DNA of 21,416 bases, taken from UBA6382 sp963631415 (lineage in GTDB: Bacteria > Bacteroidota > Bacteroidia > Bacteroidales > Bacteroidaceae). The position numbers and the translations under genes are program-made. This document shows, piece by piece, positions 6,454-15,912 of the stretch. Where the stretch lies: assembly GCA_963631415.1 (NCBI GenBank), contig CAVGQS010000020.1, positions 1 through 21,416 of the forward strand, written 5' to 3'. Each line of letters begins with the position of its first letter. Within the stretch, counting starts at the first letter, position 1. Below the pieces are notes generated by a model. That model worked only from the letters and a program-made list of their open reading frames with translations, made no database searches and was not told the DNA's origin.

Positions 6454-8661
6454 ATGATACAGACAGTTATCAAGCGAGATGGTCGTATAGTGGGCTACAA
6501 CGAGGAGAAAATCAAGGCCGCTATACGCAAGGCAATGCTCCAAAGTGAGCGCGGTGAAGACGAAGGACTGATTCAGAGAATTACCGACCGCATCGGTATG
6601 GCCGGACGCGAACAGATGGAGGTGGAAGCCATCCAGGACCTGGTCGAAATGGAACTGATGAAGAGTCCCCGCAAGGAGGTGGCAAAATTGTACATCGCCT
6701 ACCGCAACAAGAGGAGAATTGCCCGCCAGGCCAAGATGCACGATAACTTCTTTGATATCATCAACGCAAAGAACAACGACGTGACTCGTGAGAACGCCAA
6801 CATGAACGCTGACTCGCCAGCCGGCATGATGATGAAGTTCTCCAGCGAGTCGACCAAGCCTTTTGTTGACGACTACCTGTTGTCTGAGACGTCCTACGAC
6901 GCCGTGAAGAACAATCTGCTCCATGTTCACGACAAGGACTACTATCCAACCAAGAGCCTCACCTGCGTGCAGCACCCGCTCGACAAAATCCTGAAATACG
7001 GTTTCTCGGCAGGCCACGGCGAGAGCCGTCCGGCAAAGCGCATCGAGACAGCCAGCGTGATAGCCTGCATATCGCTTGAGACAGCGCAGAACGAGATGCA
7101 CGGAGGTCAGGCCATTCCCGCCTTCGATTTCTATCTGGCTCCGTTTGTGAGAAGTTCCTTTATAGAAGAGGTAAAGCACATTGAGGCGTTTGAGGACGCC
7201 GACTACAGCGACCTGTACGACGCTAAGTTCCCGGACTATCAGACCTGCGAACTTACTGGCATGACCGGCAAGGAGCGTGTGCTCCACCACGCCATCAACC
7301 GCACCGTGAGCCGCGTGCACCAGGCCATGGAGGCGTTTATCCACAATATGAACACTATCCACTCGCGCGGCGGCAATCAGGTGGTGTTCAGTTCCATCAA
7401 CTATGGTACCGACACTTCGGCTGAGGGACGCTGCATCATACGCGAAATACTCAAGTCTACATACGAGGGCGTGGGCAACGGTTCCACAGCCATCTTCCCC
7501 ATACAGATATGGAAAAAGAAACGCGGCGTGAGCTACCTGCCGGAGGATCCCAACTACGACCTCTACAAGTATGCCTGCCAGGTGACCGCCCGCCGTTTCT
7601 TCCCCAACTTCCTGAACCTCGACGCAACCTTCAACCATCACGAGAAGTGGGACATCAACGACCCCGAGCGCTACAAATATGAGGTAGCGACCATGGGCTG
7701 CCGCACCCGCGTGTTTGAGAACCGCTATGGCGACAAGACCTCGATAGGGCGCGGAAACATCTCGTTCTCGACAATGAATATTGTGCGCCTGGCGATAGAG
7801 TGTATGGACATTGAGAAGAAGGAAGACCGCATCAACGCATTCTTTGCCAAACTCGACAACCTGCTTGAAGTGACGGCAGCCCAGCTCAACGAGCGCTACG
7901 ACTTCCAGCGCACCGCCATGGCCAAGCAGTTCCCGCTCGTGATGTCGCGCCTGTGGAACGGTGCCGAAACTCTTGGTCCCAACGACACGATAGAGTCGGT
8001 CATCAACCAGGGAACCCTCGGCATTGGCTTCATAGGCCTGGCTGAGTGCCTGATAGCCCTGGTGGGCAAGCACCACGGTGAGAGCGAGGAGGCGCAGGAA
8101 CTGGGTCTGAAGATTGTGTCCTACATGCGTGACCGCGCCAACCAGTTCAGCGAGAAATACCAGCACAACTACAGCATCCTTGCCACACCGGCAGAGGGTC
8201 TCTCCGGCAAGTTCACCAAGATTGACCGCAAGAAGTATGGCATCATTCCCGGCGTGACCGACAAGGAATACTATACCAACTCCAACCACGTGCCCGTATA
8301 CTACCACTGCAGTCCGCGCCACAAGGCGGAGATTGAGGCCCCGTATCATGAGCTGACCAGAGGCGGACATATCTTCTATGTGGAGATTGACGGCGACGCG
8401 ACCCACAACCCGCAGGCCATCATGGACATCGTGGACCTGATGGACCAGTACAATATCGGCTACGGTTCGGTCAACCACAACCGCAACCGCTGCATGGACT
8501 GCGGCTACGAAGACGCAACCGACGGTCTGGAGGTGTGCCCCAAGTGCGGAAGCACCCACATCGACACGCTGCAGCGCATCACCGGCTACCTCGTCGGCAC
8601 TACCGACAGGTGGAACTCCGGCAAGCTGGCAGAACTCCGCGACCGTGTGGTACACAAGTAA
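6454..8661 (+). CDS. nrdD: Anaerobic ribonucleoside-triphosphate reductase, class III
   Basis: A 735-residue glycyl-radical enzyme reducing NTPs to dNTPs without oxygen. An ATP-cone allosteric domain comes first (about residues 1-90, starting VIKRDGRIVGYNEEKI). In the catalytic barrel, Cys171 (in LTCVQHPL) and Cys416 (in MGCRTR) are candidate active-site cysteines. A C-terminal zinc site follows with two CxxC pairs (Cys680/683 and 695/698), then the radical loop RITGYLVGTTDRW with Gly711. The open frame extends upstream to ATG 6385, but that codon lies inside the predicted promoter. ATG 6454, preceded by AAGGA, starts exactly at the ATP-cone and is the better choice. nrdG follows after 24 bp. 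Confidence 0.97.
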   Translation: MIQTVIKRDGRIVGYNEEKIKAAIRKAMLQSERGEDEGLIQRITDRIGMAGREQMEVEAIQDLVEMELMKSPRKEVAKLYIAYRNKRRIARQAKMHDNFFDIINAKNNDVTRENANMNADSPAGMMMKFSSESTKPFVDDYLLSETSYDAVKNNLLHVHDKDYYPTKSLTCVQHPLDKILKYGFSAGHGESRPAKRIETASVIACISLETAQNEMHGGQAIPAFDFYLAPFVRSSFIEEVKHIEAFEDADYSDLYDAKFPDYQTCELTGMTGKERVLHHAINRTVSRVHQAMEAFIHNMNTIHSRGGNQVVFSSINYGTDTSAEGRCIIREILKSTYEGVGNGSTAIFPIQIWKKKRGVSYLPEDPNYDLYKYACQVTARRFFPNFLNLDATFNHHEKWDINDPERYKYEVATMGCRTRVFENRYGDKTSIGRGNISFSTMNIVRLAIECMDIEKKEDRINAFFAKLDNLLEVTAAQLNERYDFQRTAMAKQFPLVMSRLWNGAETLGPNDTIESVINQGTLGIGFIGLAECLIALVGKHHGESEEAQELGLKIVSYMRDRANQFSEKYQHNYSILATPAEGLSGKFTKIDRKKYGIIPGVTDKEYYTNSNHVPVYYHCSPRHKAEIEAPYHELTRGGHIFYVEIDGDATHNPQAIMDIVDLMDQYNIGYGSVNHNRNRCMDCGYEDATDGLEVCPKCGSTHIDTLQRITGYLVGTTDRWNSGKLAELRDRVVHK

Positions 8662-8685
8662 GACAACCCAAAACAACTTCTGAAT

Positions 8686-9168
8686 ATGCGAGTGCTTGAC
8701 ATAGTAGAGGGAACGACCGTTGACGGTCCCGGACTGAGGACATCGATATATGTGGCGGGATGCCGTCACCAGTGTGAGGGCTGCCACAACCCGCAGTCGT
8801 GGGATTTCAATGCCGGACGAGAGATAAGCATCGATGAGCTGCTCGGCGTTGTGGAGAAAAACAACTTTAATGTCACCCTCTCTGGCGGCGACCCGCTCTA
8901 TGTGGCGGACGAGGCTGCCGAACTGTGCCGGCGCATCAAGGAAGAACAGAACAAGAACATCTGGTGCTACACGGGCTTTGTATGGGAGAACATTGTGCAT
9001 AAGCCCGAGTACAGACCGCTGCTTGAAACTGTCGATGTGCTTGTGGACGGTCCGTTCGTACTAGCCCGGCGCGATATCTCGCTCTGCTTCAGAGGCAGTG
9101 GCAACCAGCGAATAATAGATGTAAGGAAAAGCCTTGCGCAAGACGAGGTGGTTGTTTTGAAATACTAG
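8686..9168 (+). CDS. nrdG: Anaerobic ribonucleotide reductase activating protein (radical SAM)
   Basis: A 160-residue small activase that generates the glycyl radical on NrdD from SAM. The cluster motif is CRHQCEGC (Cys26, 30, 33) followed by HNPQSW, with the preceding TVDGPGLRTSIYVAG block typical of glycyl-radical activases. SGGDPL at about residue 66 is the SAM-contact motif. Its short length fits NrdG, not PflA. It lies 24 bp after nrdD in the same operon; a hairpin follows at 9178. Confidence 0.96.
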   Translation: MRVLDIVEGTTVDGPGLRTSIYVAGCRHQCEGCHNPQSWDFNAGREISIDELLGVVEKNNFNVTLSGGDPLYVADEAAELCRRIKEEQNKNIWCYTGFVWENIVHKPEYRPLLETVDVLVDGPFVLARRDISLCFRGSGNQRIIDVRKSLAQDEVVVLKY

Positions 9169-9177
9169 ACTTATAGT

Positions 9178-9211
9178 GCGGACGGTGCGTAAGGCATCGT
9201 CCGCAATTGTT
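9178..9211 (+). terminator. Probable terminator after nrdG
   Basis: GCGGACGGTGC (9178-9188) pairs with GCATCGTCCGC (9194-9204) in an 11-bp stem with one G-U pair and a 5-nt loop. The tail is AATTGTTT, a weak T-run, so termination may be partial. Confidence 0.6.
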
Positions 9212-9248
9212 TACCGGGCGGCTTGCCCATGAAAAATGTTGTTGAAGA

Positions 9249-10091
9249 ATGAGAACAAGACTTTTGCTGGTTCTTTTGATTGCTGCAGGACTCAGTGCGC
9301 GGGGCGTGGTGAAGACCGACAGCGTGAAGAGCGAGATACTGGGAGAGTGGGTGAAGTACAACGTCTACTGTCCCGACGGGTTTGACTGTCACGGCGACAA
9401 CCGCTATCCGGTGCTCTACCTGCTGCACGGGCTTAGTGACGTCTATAGTTCATGGAACGACAATGCGCAGTTGGGCGAAGTGGCAGACGAGCTGTTGGCG
9501 CAGGGCAAGATCAAGCCTATGATTATTGTTATGCCAAACGCTGGCGGCCCCGATACCCGCAACACGTGGAACGGCTATTTCAACATGCCGGGCTGGAACT
9601 ACGAAGATTTCTTCTTCAGCGAGTTGATTCCGGCTGTGGAAGAGAAATACCATGCTGGAACAGCCAAGGAACTGAGAGCCGTGAGCGGACTGTCGATGGG
9701 TGGCGGCGGCAGTACGGTGTATTGCCTGAAGCATCCCGAGATGTTCTCGTCGTGCTACGCCATGAGCGCCTGGCTCGACTCCTCGCGGAGCTTGCAGGAG
9801 GCTGCCGACAACAAACTGCACTACGTGATTGACGCGGTGAGCGAGAACGCTGCTGTGAACATAGTTGAGAAAGCCGACGAGGGCCTGCTGGAGAAGCTGA
9901 AAGGAGTGGAGTGGTTCTTTGACGTGGGAGACAATGATTTCCTGCTCGACCAAACGGAGCGGCTCCACCTGCTGATGCGCTCAAAAGGCATCAGGGCCAG
10001 GCTGCGTGTCAGGGAAGGCCAGCACAACTGGCACTTCTGGAAAGCAGCTCTCTACGAGAGTCTGCCGTTTGCCTCGCGCAATTTCAAGTAG
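9249..10091 (+). CDS. Exported alpha/beta-hydrolase, putative esterase (PF00756 type)
   Basis: A 280-residue protein with a short N-terminal signal (Arg2, Arg4, then Leu/Ala-rich to about residue 17), suggesting export to the periplasm. The fold markers are LYLLHG (about 56-61) and the nucleophile elbow GLSMGG with Ser149. The acid is probably Asp225 or Asp228 in DVGDND, and the catalytic histidine is His259 in GQHNWHFW. This pattern matches the esterase-D/feruloyl-esterase-like family, which removes acyl or feruloyl groups from sugars or from small thioesters. The substrate cannot be named. It starts 80 bp after nrdG beyond a weak terminator with no convincing promoter of its own, and may be partly read through from nrdDG. 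Confidence 0.85.
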   Translation: MRTRLLLVLLIAAGLSARGVVKTDSVKSEILGEWVKYNVYCPDGFDCHGDNRYPVLYLLHGLSDVYSSWNDNAQLGEVADELLAQGKIKPMIIVMPNAGGPDTRNTWNGYFNMPGWNYEDFFFSELIPAVEEKYHAGTAKELRAVSGLSMGGGGSTVYCLKHPEMFSSCYAMSAWLDSSRSLQEAADNKLHYVIDAVSENAAVNIVEKADEGLLEKLKGVEWFFDVGDNDFLLDQTERLHLLMRSKGIRARLRVREGQHNWHFWKAALYESLPFASRNFK

Positions 10092-10180
10092 GAGCATAGG
10101 CGACATGACGCTTGCCGCAGCAGAGAATATTCTGAAAAATGGACAAAAGCGTTTTTGTTTTATATAAATCCACTGCAAAG

Positions 10181-10214
10181 TTTGTTCGGTATGCGGAATA
10201 TTATATTAAATTTG
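10181..10214 (+). promoter_or_regulatory. Predicted glp operon promoter
   Basis: TTTG (10181-10184), a 22-bp spacer and TAAATTTG (10207-10214) resemble the Bacteroidetes consensus, with a spacer slightly longer than usual. The -7 element is flanked by a TGCGG...CCGCA dyad (10192-10196 and 10218-10222). The start point would be near 10221, leaving a leader of about 93 nt. Confidence 0.55.
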
Positions 10215-10294
10215 CCACCGCAGGCCATTAGAGAAAGAGCATAAAAGCGCAAGTCTGTTTTTTGTGAGTGTGAGAATCGAATGAATTAAAGACC

Positions 10295-10313
10295 CTGTAA
10301 AGCGATATTACAG
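10295..10313. promoter_or_regulatory. Inverted repeat abutting the glpA start codon
   Basis: CTGTAA-N7-TTACAG is a perfect 6-bp dyad ending at the base before ATG 10314. It lies in the leader downstream of the predicted start point. It could be a repressor site, or an RNA hairpin that would mask the translation start. Which, if either, is not determinable here. Confidence 0.4.
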
Positions 10314-11936
10314 ATGACCAACAATGTATACAACAAGCACTACGACGTGATAGTAATAGGCGGCGGAGCTACCGGTGCGGGCACGGCGCGCGACTGTGCG
10401 ATGCGCGGTCTGAGCACGTTGCTTGTAGAACGTCACGACTTTACCGACGGCGCCACGGGGCGCAACCACGGACTGCTCCACAGCGGGGCGCGCTATGCCG
10501 TCACAGACGCTGAGTCGGCGAGAGAGTGTATAGAGGAGAACATGACGCTGCGCAAAATAGCGCGCCACTGCGTCGAGGAGCACGACGGGCTGTTCATTAC
10601 CTTGCCCGACGACGACTTGGCCTACCAAGCCAAGTTTGTGGAGGCATGCCGCAATGCCGGCATCCGCGCAAACATCATAGACCCCGAAGAGGCCAAGCGC
10701 ATGGAGCCTGCCGCCAATCCGACTCTGATTGGTGCAGTGAGGGTGCCTGACGGCTCGATAGACCCCTTCCGACTGACCATTGCCAATGTGATTGACGCCC
10801 GCCGCCATGGGGCAGACATACTGACCTACCACGAAGTGATGGGTCTGGTTGCCGCCAACGGCAAGGTGCTGGGCGTGCGTCTCCGCAACAACCTCACGGG
10901 TGAAAAAGTGGAGGTGCGAGCTGACGTCACTGTCAATGCAGCTGGCATCTGGGGTTCGCTGGTCGCCAGAATGGCTGGAGTCACGGTCAATATGTTTCCG
11001 GCAAAGGGTTCGCTGCTCATCTTTGGCCACAGAGTGAACAATATGGTCATCAACCGCTGCCGCAAACCTGCCAACGCCGACATCCTTGTGCCGGGCGACA
11101 CGGTGTGCGTCATTGGTACCACCTCCGACCGTGTGCCTATAGAGAAATGCGACGATATGAGAGTCACTCCCGAAGAGGTAGACGTGCTGCTGAGAGAGGG
11201 AGCGCAATTGGCTCCGGCTCTTGCCTCGACACGCATACTGCGCGCTTATGCCGGTGTGCGTCCGCTGGTGGCATCCGACGATGACCCCTCGGGCAGAAGC
11301 ATCAGCCGCGGCATCGTTTGTCTTGACCATGAGGAGCGCGACGGCCTTGAGGGCTTTGTCACCATCACGGGCGGCAAACTGATGACATACCGCCTGATGG
11401 CGGAGAAAGCGACCGACACGGTCTGCAAGAAACTCAACATAGACAAGAAATGCGAGACGGCCACCACACCGCTTCCTGGCTCAGAAAAGCCAACGGCGAA
11501 AGCGGACAACCGCGACAAACACGCTTATGCCTTCAACGTCAAAGCGGGCCGCTACGGCACTATGGCAGCGGACATTGACTCCAATAATGAAATAGACGAC
11601 AGCCTTGTGTGCGAATGCGAAGAGGTCACGGTGGCAGAGGTGAAGCACGTGATTGAAGAACAGCACGTAGAAACGCTCACGCAACTAAGGCGCCGCACAC
11701 GCTTGGGCATGGGCACGTGCCAAGGCGAACTGTGTGCCCTCAGGGCGGCAGGACTCATGTGCGGAACTTGCCATAAGAGTGCAGCGGAGGCTGGAGCCGA
11801 CGTGGCAGATTTCATGAACGAGCGCTGGAAGGGCATGTATCCTGTAGGGTGGGGCGCCACCCTCGCCGAAGCCCAGTTTGCTGCCAATGTTTACCAGGGA
11901 CTGTGCGGACTTGATAAGTTTGCGGTTAAAAAATGA
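10314..11936 (+). CDS. glpA: Anaerobic glycerol-3-phosphate dehydrogenase subunit A
   Basis: A 540-residue catalytic flavoprotein of the GlpABC complex, oxidising sn-glycerol 3-phosphate to dihydroxyacetone phosphate. The FAD-binding Rossmann motif VIVIGGGATGAG is at about residues 13-24. The DAO-type barrel runs to about residue 370. A C-terminal BFD-like [2Fe-2S] module has Cys433 and Cys435 (CEC) and Cys469 and Cys474 (CQGELC). Length matches E. coli GlpA (about 540) and exceeds aerobic GlpD-type enzymes without the iron-sulfur tail. It is first in a tight operon, with glpB 10 bp downstream. Confidence 0.96.
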   Translation: MTNNVYNKHYDVIVIGGGATGAGTARDCAMRGLSTLLVERHDFTDGATGRNHGLLHSGARYAVTDAESARECIEENMTLRKIARHCVEEHDGLFITLPDDDLAYQAKFVEACRNAGIRANIIDPEEAKRMEPAANPTLIGAVRVPDGSIDPFRLTIANVIDARRHGADILTYHEVMGLVAANGKVLGVRLRNNLTGEKVEVRADVTVNAAGIWGSLVARMAGVTVNMFPAKGSLLIFGHRVNNMVINRCRKPANADILVPGDTVCVIGTTSDRVPIEKCDDMRVTPEEVDVLLREGAQLAPALASTRILRAYAGVRPLVASDDDPSGRSISRGIVCLDHEERDGLEGFVTITGGKLMTYRLMAEKATDTVCKKLNIDKKCETATTPLPGSEKPTAKADNRDKHAYAFNVKAGRYGTMAADIDSNNEIDDSLVCECEEVTVAEVKHVIEEQHVETLTQLRRRTRLGMGTCQGELCALRAAGLMCGTCHKSAAEAGADVADFMNERWKGMYPVGWGATLAEAQFAANVYQGLCGLDKFAVKK

Positions 11937-11946
11937 AGTTAAGGCT

Positions 11947-13191
11947 ATGAAATTTGATACTATAATAATAGGTGGAGGTTTGAGCGGCCTCGTCTCGGGC
12001 ATATCGCTTGCCAATGCGGGCAAAAAGGTCGCGATAGTGTCAGCGGGGCAGAGCACCCTGTCGTTTCACTCAGGTTCGTTTGACCTGCTTGGCTACGCAG
12101 CAGACGGAAGCGAGGTCAAACACCCCCTTGACGAAATAAAAAAACTCGGCCCCAACCACCCGTATTCTAAAGTGGAGGACATAGAGCACCTTGCCGCTGA
12201 AGCAGAACAACTGCTCCGCAATGCAGGCATAGCGGTCAAAGGCAACGCTGCGGAAAACCATTGGCGGCTCACCCCTATGGGTGTGTTGAAGCCGACGTGG
12301 CTCACCATCGACGACTATTTCAGCGTAGGCGCAGACGGCAGCTTGCAGTACAAAACCATACTGCTTGTCAATATTGCCGGTTTCCTTGATTTCCCAGTGG
12401 ACTTCATCTCTGCTGGACTGACGTCTCTCGGAGCGACAGTGACGGTAAAGACGCTGCAGATTCCCGCACTCAAGGAGCGCAGGATGAGTCCCTCTGAGAT
12501 GCGCTCTGCAAATATTGCCAAGATACTCGCCTCGCCAGAGACGATAGACCTTGTGGCTCAAAAAATCAGCACTTCGGTAGGCGATGCCGACGCAGTGCTC
12601 CTGCCCGCGATATTTGACCTTAACGCCAGCGGCATCATAGACGCCCTCCGCACGAAGACAGACAAACCGCTGTTTGCCGTAGCCACCTTGCCGCCATCGG
12701 TGCCTGGAGTGCGCGTGCAGAATCTGCTCATCAGAGAGTTCCGGCGATTGGACGGCGTGTTTATGCAGGGCGACACCGTCACCGGCGGCAAAATCGCTGG
12801 CGGCCGTCTGACAGAAGTTTCTACTTCCAATCTGCCGGGCGAAAGCCTGGAGGCGCGCGATTTTGTCCTTGCCACAGGCTCCTTCCAGAGTCACGGCATC
12901 GTGGCTAACTACGAGAGAGTCTACGAACCGATTTTCGGACTCGACGTCGAGGCTGGAGCGGAGCGTCCCGACTGGACGTGCCACAATTTCTTCGACGCAC
13001 AGCCCTACATGGAGTTTGGCGTGAAGACCGACTCACAACTGCGTGCGCAGAAAGACGGCGCCGCCATAGAAAACCTCTACGCTGTGGGCTCTGTTGTTGG
13101 AGGCCACAATAGCATCAAGAACGCCGACGCTACGGGAGTGTCCATGATTACGGCTCTTGCCGTTTCCAAAACGATTACAAAGCAAAACTGA
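11947..13191 (+). CDS. glpB: Anaerobic glycerol-3-phosphate dehydrogenase subunit B
   Basis: A 414-residue flavoprotein subunit of GlpABC. The dinucleotide-binding motif TIIIGGGLSGLVSG (Gly9, 11, 14) is at the extreme N-terminus. A closing FAD-contact segment VGGHNSIKNADATG is near the C-terminus. Its length matches the usual 400-420 residues. The frame is open upstream into glpA as far as 11878, but ATG 11947 lies 10 bp after the glpA stop and starts precisely at the Rossmann strand, so it is the real start. It relays electrons between GlpA and GlpC. glpC begins 9 bp after the stop. Confidence 0.94.
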   Translation: MKFDTIIIGGGLSGLVSGISLANAGKKVAIVSAGQSTLSFHSGSFDLLGYAADGSEVKHPLDEIKKLGPNHPYSKVEDIEHLAAEAEQLLRNAGIAVKGNAAENHWRLTPMGVLKPTWLTIDDYFSVGADGSLQYKTILLVNIAGFLDFPVDFISAGLTSLGATVTVKTLQIPALKERRMSPSEMRSANIAKILASPETIDLVAQKISTSVGDADAVLLPAIFDLNASGIIDALRTKTDKPLFAVATLPPSVPGVRVQNLLIREFRRLDGVFMQGDTVTGGKIAGGRLTEVSTSNLPGESLEARDFVLATGSFQSHGIVANYERVYEPIFGLDVEAGAERPDWTCHNFFDAQPYMEFGVKTDSQLRAQKDGAAIENLYAVGSVVGGHNSIKNADATGVSMITALAVSKTITKQN

Positions 13192-13200
13192 TTCTATATT

Positions 13201-14463
13201 ATGGCAGACAACATGCAGATATCAAGTCTCAGTGCCAACGATTTCGAGCAATGCCTCAAGTGCTCCATTTGCACGGTGTATTGTCCTGTTTCAGCTGTCA
13301 CTACAGCCTATCCGGGACCGAAACACGCTGGTCCCGACGGAGAACGCTACCGCCTGAAAGACCCCAAGTTCTTTGACGAAAAAGCTTTGAAAATGTGCCT
13401 TAACTGCAAGCGCTGCGAGGTGGCGTGCCCGCAGGGCGTGAAGGTGGGCGACATCATTCAGAGCGCACGCATAAAATACTCCCGCCACATGCCCAGCCTG
13501 CGAGACTTCACGCTGGCAAGCACCGACCTTGTGGGCAGCGTGGCTACGAAGATGGCTCCCGTAGTGAACTATACGCTTGGGCTTGGCATCACAAAGAGCG
13601 TCATGCACTCTACCATAGGAGTGGACAAGCACCGCACCTTCCCCAAATACGCTTCGCAGACCTTCGAGGCTTGGTACAAGAAGGAAGCCAAAGCCGCTCA
13701 GGCTCAATACCCTGAGCAGGTGAGCTATTTCCACGGCTGCTACGTGAACTACAACTTCCCGCAGCTGGGCAAGGACCTCGTCAAGGTGATGAACGCCATA
13801 GGCTACGGTGTGTATCTGCTTGACAAGGAGAAGTGCTGCGGCGTGGCGTTTATTGCCAACGGAATGTCGGCCAAGGCAGTCAAGAACGGCAAGGTCAACA
13901 TCAACGCCATGAAGAACTCGCTGGCGCGGGGCAGGCAGATCGTTACCACCAGCAGCACCTGTACGTTCACTATGCGCGACGAGTACGAACACTTGCTCCA
14001 CATCGACAACAATGCCGCCAAGAGCAGTTTGTGGCTGGCAACCCGCTTCATCTTCAGACTGGTAGAGTCTGGCGAGGTGAAGCTTGCCTTCCGTTCTGAT
14101 TACAAGAAACGCGTTGCCTACCACACGGCTTGCCACATGGAGAAACTCGGATGGGCGGTCTACAGCACTGGACTGCTGAAGATGATACCCGGACTTGACC
14201 TCGTGGTGCTTGACTCGCAGTGCTGCGGCATAGGCGGCACCTACGGTTTCAAGAAAGAAAACTACGACGTTTCGCAGACCATCGGTTTCAGTCTGTTCAG
14301 GCAGATTAAGGAAGCCGACGCAGACTGCGTGGCCACAGACTGCGAGACGTGCAAATGGCAGATAGAGATGTCGACGGGAGTCTCAGTGGAGAATCCTATC
14401 TCCATCATTGCCGAGGCCTTGGATGTAGAGGCCACCAAAGCGCTGAACATTAACAACAAATAA
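13201..14463 (+). CDS. glpC: Anaerobic glycerol-3-phosphate dehydrogenase subunit C (iron-sulfur)
   Basis: A 420-residue iron-sulfur subunit that links GlpAB to the membrane menaquinone pool. Two ferredoxin-type [4Fe-4S] motifs are near the N-terminus: Cys18, 21, 24, 28 (CLKCSICTVYCP) and Cys66, 69, 72, 76 (CLNCKRCEVACP). Two CCG-type cysteine-rich domains follow, with KCCGVAF near residue 217 and QCCGIGGTYG near residue 341. These are thought to carry further redox centres at the membrane. The arrangement is that of E. coli GlpC and related heterodisulfide-reductase-like proteins, and its position directly after glpAB fixes the assignment. The downstream transporter gene starts 11 bp later. 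Confidence 0.95.
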   Translation: MADNMQISSLSANDFEQCLKCSICTVYCPVSAVTTAYPGPKHAGPDGERYRLKDPKFFDEKALKMCLNCKRCEVACPQGVKVGDIIQSARIKYSRHMPSLRDFTLASTDLVGSVATKMAPVVNYTLGLGITKSVMHSTIGVDKHRTFPKYASQTFEAWYKKEAKAAQAQYPEQVSYFHGCYVNYNFPQLGKDLVKVMNAIGYGVYLLDKEKCCGVAFIANGMSAKAVKNGKVNINAMKNSLARGRQIVTTSSTCTFTMRDEYEHLLHIDNNAAKSSLWLATRFIFRLVESGEVKLAFRSDYKKRVAYHTACHMEKLGWAVYSTGLLKMIPGLDLVVLDSQCCGIGGTYGFKKENYDVSQTIGFSLFRQIKEADADCVATDCETCKWQIEMSTGVSVENPISIIAEALDVEATKALNINNK

Positions 14464-14474
14464 GACTGAACATT

Positions 14475-15878
14475 ATGGGAAAATTTCTAGCTCCTCCGGC
14501 ATTCAAACCTGAAGTGAAGGGACCGGAGGCCGACTCACGCTACAAGGCATTGCGCTGGCAGGTGTTTGTCGGAGTGTTTCTCGGTTACGCGGCATTCTAT
14601 ATTGTCCGCAAGAATTTCAGCATGGCAATTCCCATGCTCGAACCGTTTGGCATCGACAAGAGCGAGCTGGGCCTCGTGCTTGGAATGAATGCAGTGGCCT
14701 ACGCCTTGTCAAAGTTTTTGATGGGGTCGGTGTCCGACCGCTCCGACGCCCGCAAGTTCTTGCCGCTGGGACTGATTCTTGCCTCAGTGGCGATGGCGTT
14801 TATGGTGGTGCCTATTACCGGGCTTGACCTCTTGAACCATCCCGAGCGCAAGACGCTGGCCATAGCGCTGATGGGTGTGCTCAACTTTCTGGTAGGGTGG
14901 TTCAACGGAATGGGCTGGCCTCCGTGCGGCCGTGTGATGACCCACTGGTTCAGCCAGAAGGAGCGCGGCACCTGGATGTCGGTGTGGAACTGTGCCCACA
15001 ACGTGGGAGGCGGTCTTGTGGGCCCGATGGCCACATACGGCGCCACATGGTTCGGCGCAATGCTCTACGGCAGCAACGAACAGCTGTATTTCCTTGCCGG
15101 CACCTATCTCTTCCCAGCTGCAACCGCCATCCTGGTGGCGATAATCGCCTACTGCCTGATACGCGACACTCCACAGTCATGCGGACTCCCGTCGGTAGAG
15201 GAATGGCGCAACGACTATCCCGAAAACTACAGCCTGAAGGATGAAGAGGTCCTTCCCGTCAAGGACATCTTCTTCAAATATGTGTTCAACAACAAATTCC
15301 TCTGGTTCATTGCCATTTCCAACGCCTTCGTGTATATGGTGCGCTATGGCTGCCTCGACTGGGCGCCTGCCATGCTCAAGGACAAGGGCATTGACCTCAA
15401 GGAGGCGGGCTGGGCATACTTCGCCTACGAATATGCCGCCATTCCCGGTACCATTATCTGCGGTATTGTGAGCGACAAGCTGTTCCACGGCAAGCGCTCT
15501 ATGCCTACCGTCATCTTCATGTTGCTGGTGGCTGTGTTTATCGGCTTGTATTGGTACGCTTTCAATATGGAGACACCCAATATCACCCTCATCGTTTCCT
15601 GCATGATAGGAATCGGGTTCTTCATCTACGGCCCGGTGATGCTGATAGGAGTGCAGGCTCTTGACCTCGCCCCCAAGAATGCGGCTGGCACCGCTGCCGG
15701 CTTTACCGGTTTCTTCGGTTATTTCTTTGGCACCGCCATCCTCGCCAACTACGTGGTGGGACTCGTGGCAGAGAAGGTCAGCTGGGACGCCACGTTCGCC
15801 ATGCTGCTGGCTGCGTGCGCCTTGTCGATAGCCTTCATGCTCATGACTGTGGGCAAGAAGAAAAATAATGTAGCATAA
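14475..15878 (+). CDS. glpT: Glycerol-3-phosphate:phosphate antiporter, OPA/MFS family
   Basis: A 467-residue major-facilitator protein with about 12 membrane segments, of the organophosphate:phosphate antiporter family. The two arginines that bind the phosphate group in E. coli GlpT are conserved in context: Arg45 in FYIVRKNFSMAIP and Arg290 in VYMVRYGCLDWAP. The second block is close to the GlpT signature (LLRYGILDWSP). Its place 11 bp after glpC makes sn-glycerol 3-phosphate the natural substrate, taken up in exchange for phosphate across the inner membrane. Exact specificity among organophosphates is inferred from context. Confidence 0.9.
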   Translation: MGKFLAPPAFKPEVKGPEADSRYKALRWQVFVGVFLGYAAFYIVRKNFSMAIPMLEPFGIDKSELGLVLGMNAVAYALSKFLMGSVSDRSDARKFLPLGLILASVAMAFMVVPITGLDLLNHPERKTLAIALMGVLNFLVGWFNGMGWPPCGRVMTHWFSQKERGTWMSVWNCAHNVGGGLVGPMATYGATWFGAMLYGSNEQLYFLAGTYLFPAATAILVAIIAYCLIRDTPQSCGLPSVEEWRNDYPENYSLKDEEVLPVKDIFFKYVFNNKFLWFIAISNAFVYMVRYGCLDWAPAMLKDKGIDLKEAGWAYFAYEYAAIPGTIICGIVSDKLFHGKRSMPTVIFMLLVAVFIGLYWYAFNMETPNITLIVSCMIGIGFFIYGPVMLIGVQALDLAPKNAAGTAAGFTGFFGYFFGTAILANYVVGLVAEKVSWDATFAMLLAACALSIAFMLMTVGKKKNNVA

Positions 15879-15912
15879 TACAATCAGACTCAATCTCTTA
15901 AAAGCAATAGTT

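Noticed and set aside
6430..9000. 856-codon open frame antisense to nrdD and nrdG
   Set aside because: It mirrors two unmistakable enzymes with intact motifs. The long antisense frame results from codon bias of the sense strand, and its translation shows no recognisable domain.
9231..9254. Seven-codon frame ATGAAAAATGTT..TGA just before the esterase start
   Set aside because: Too short and unsupported; it overlaps the esterase ATG by chance in an A-rich region.
11878..11946. Upstream start of glpB inside glpA
   Set aside because: It would add 23 residues before the N-terminal FAD motif and overlap glpA by 59 bp; ATG 11947 fits spacing and family length.
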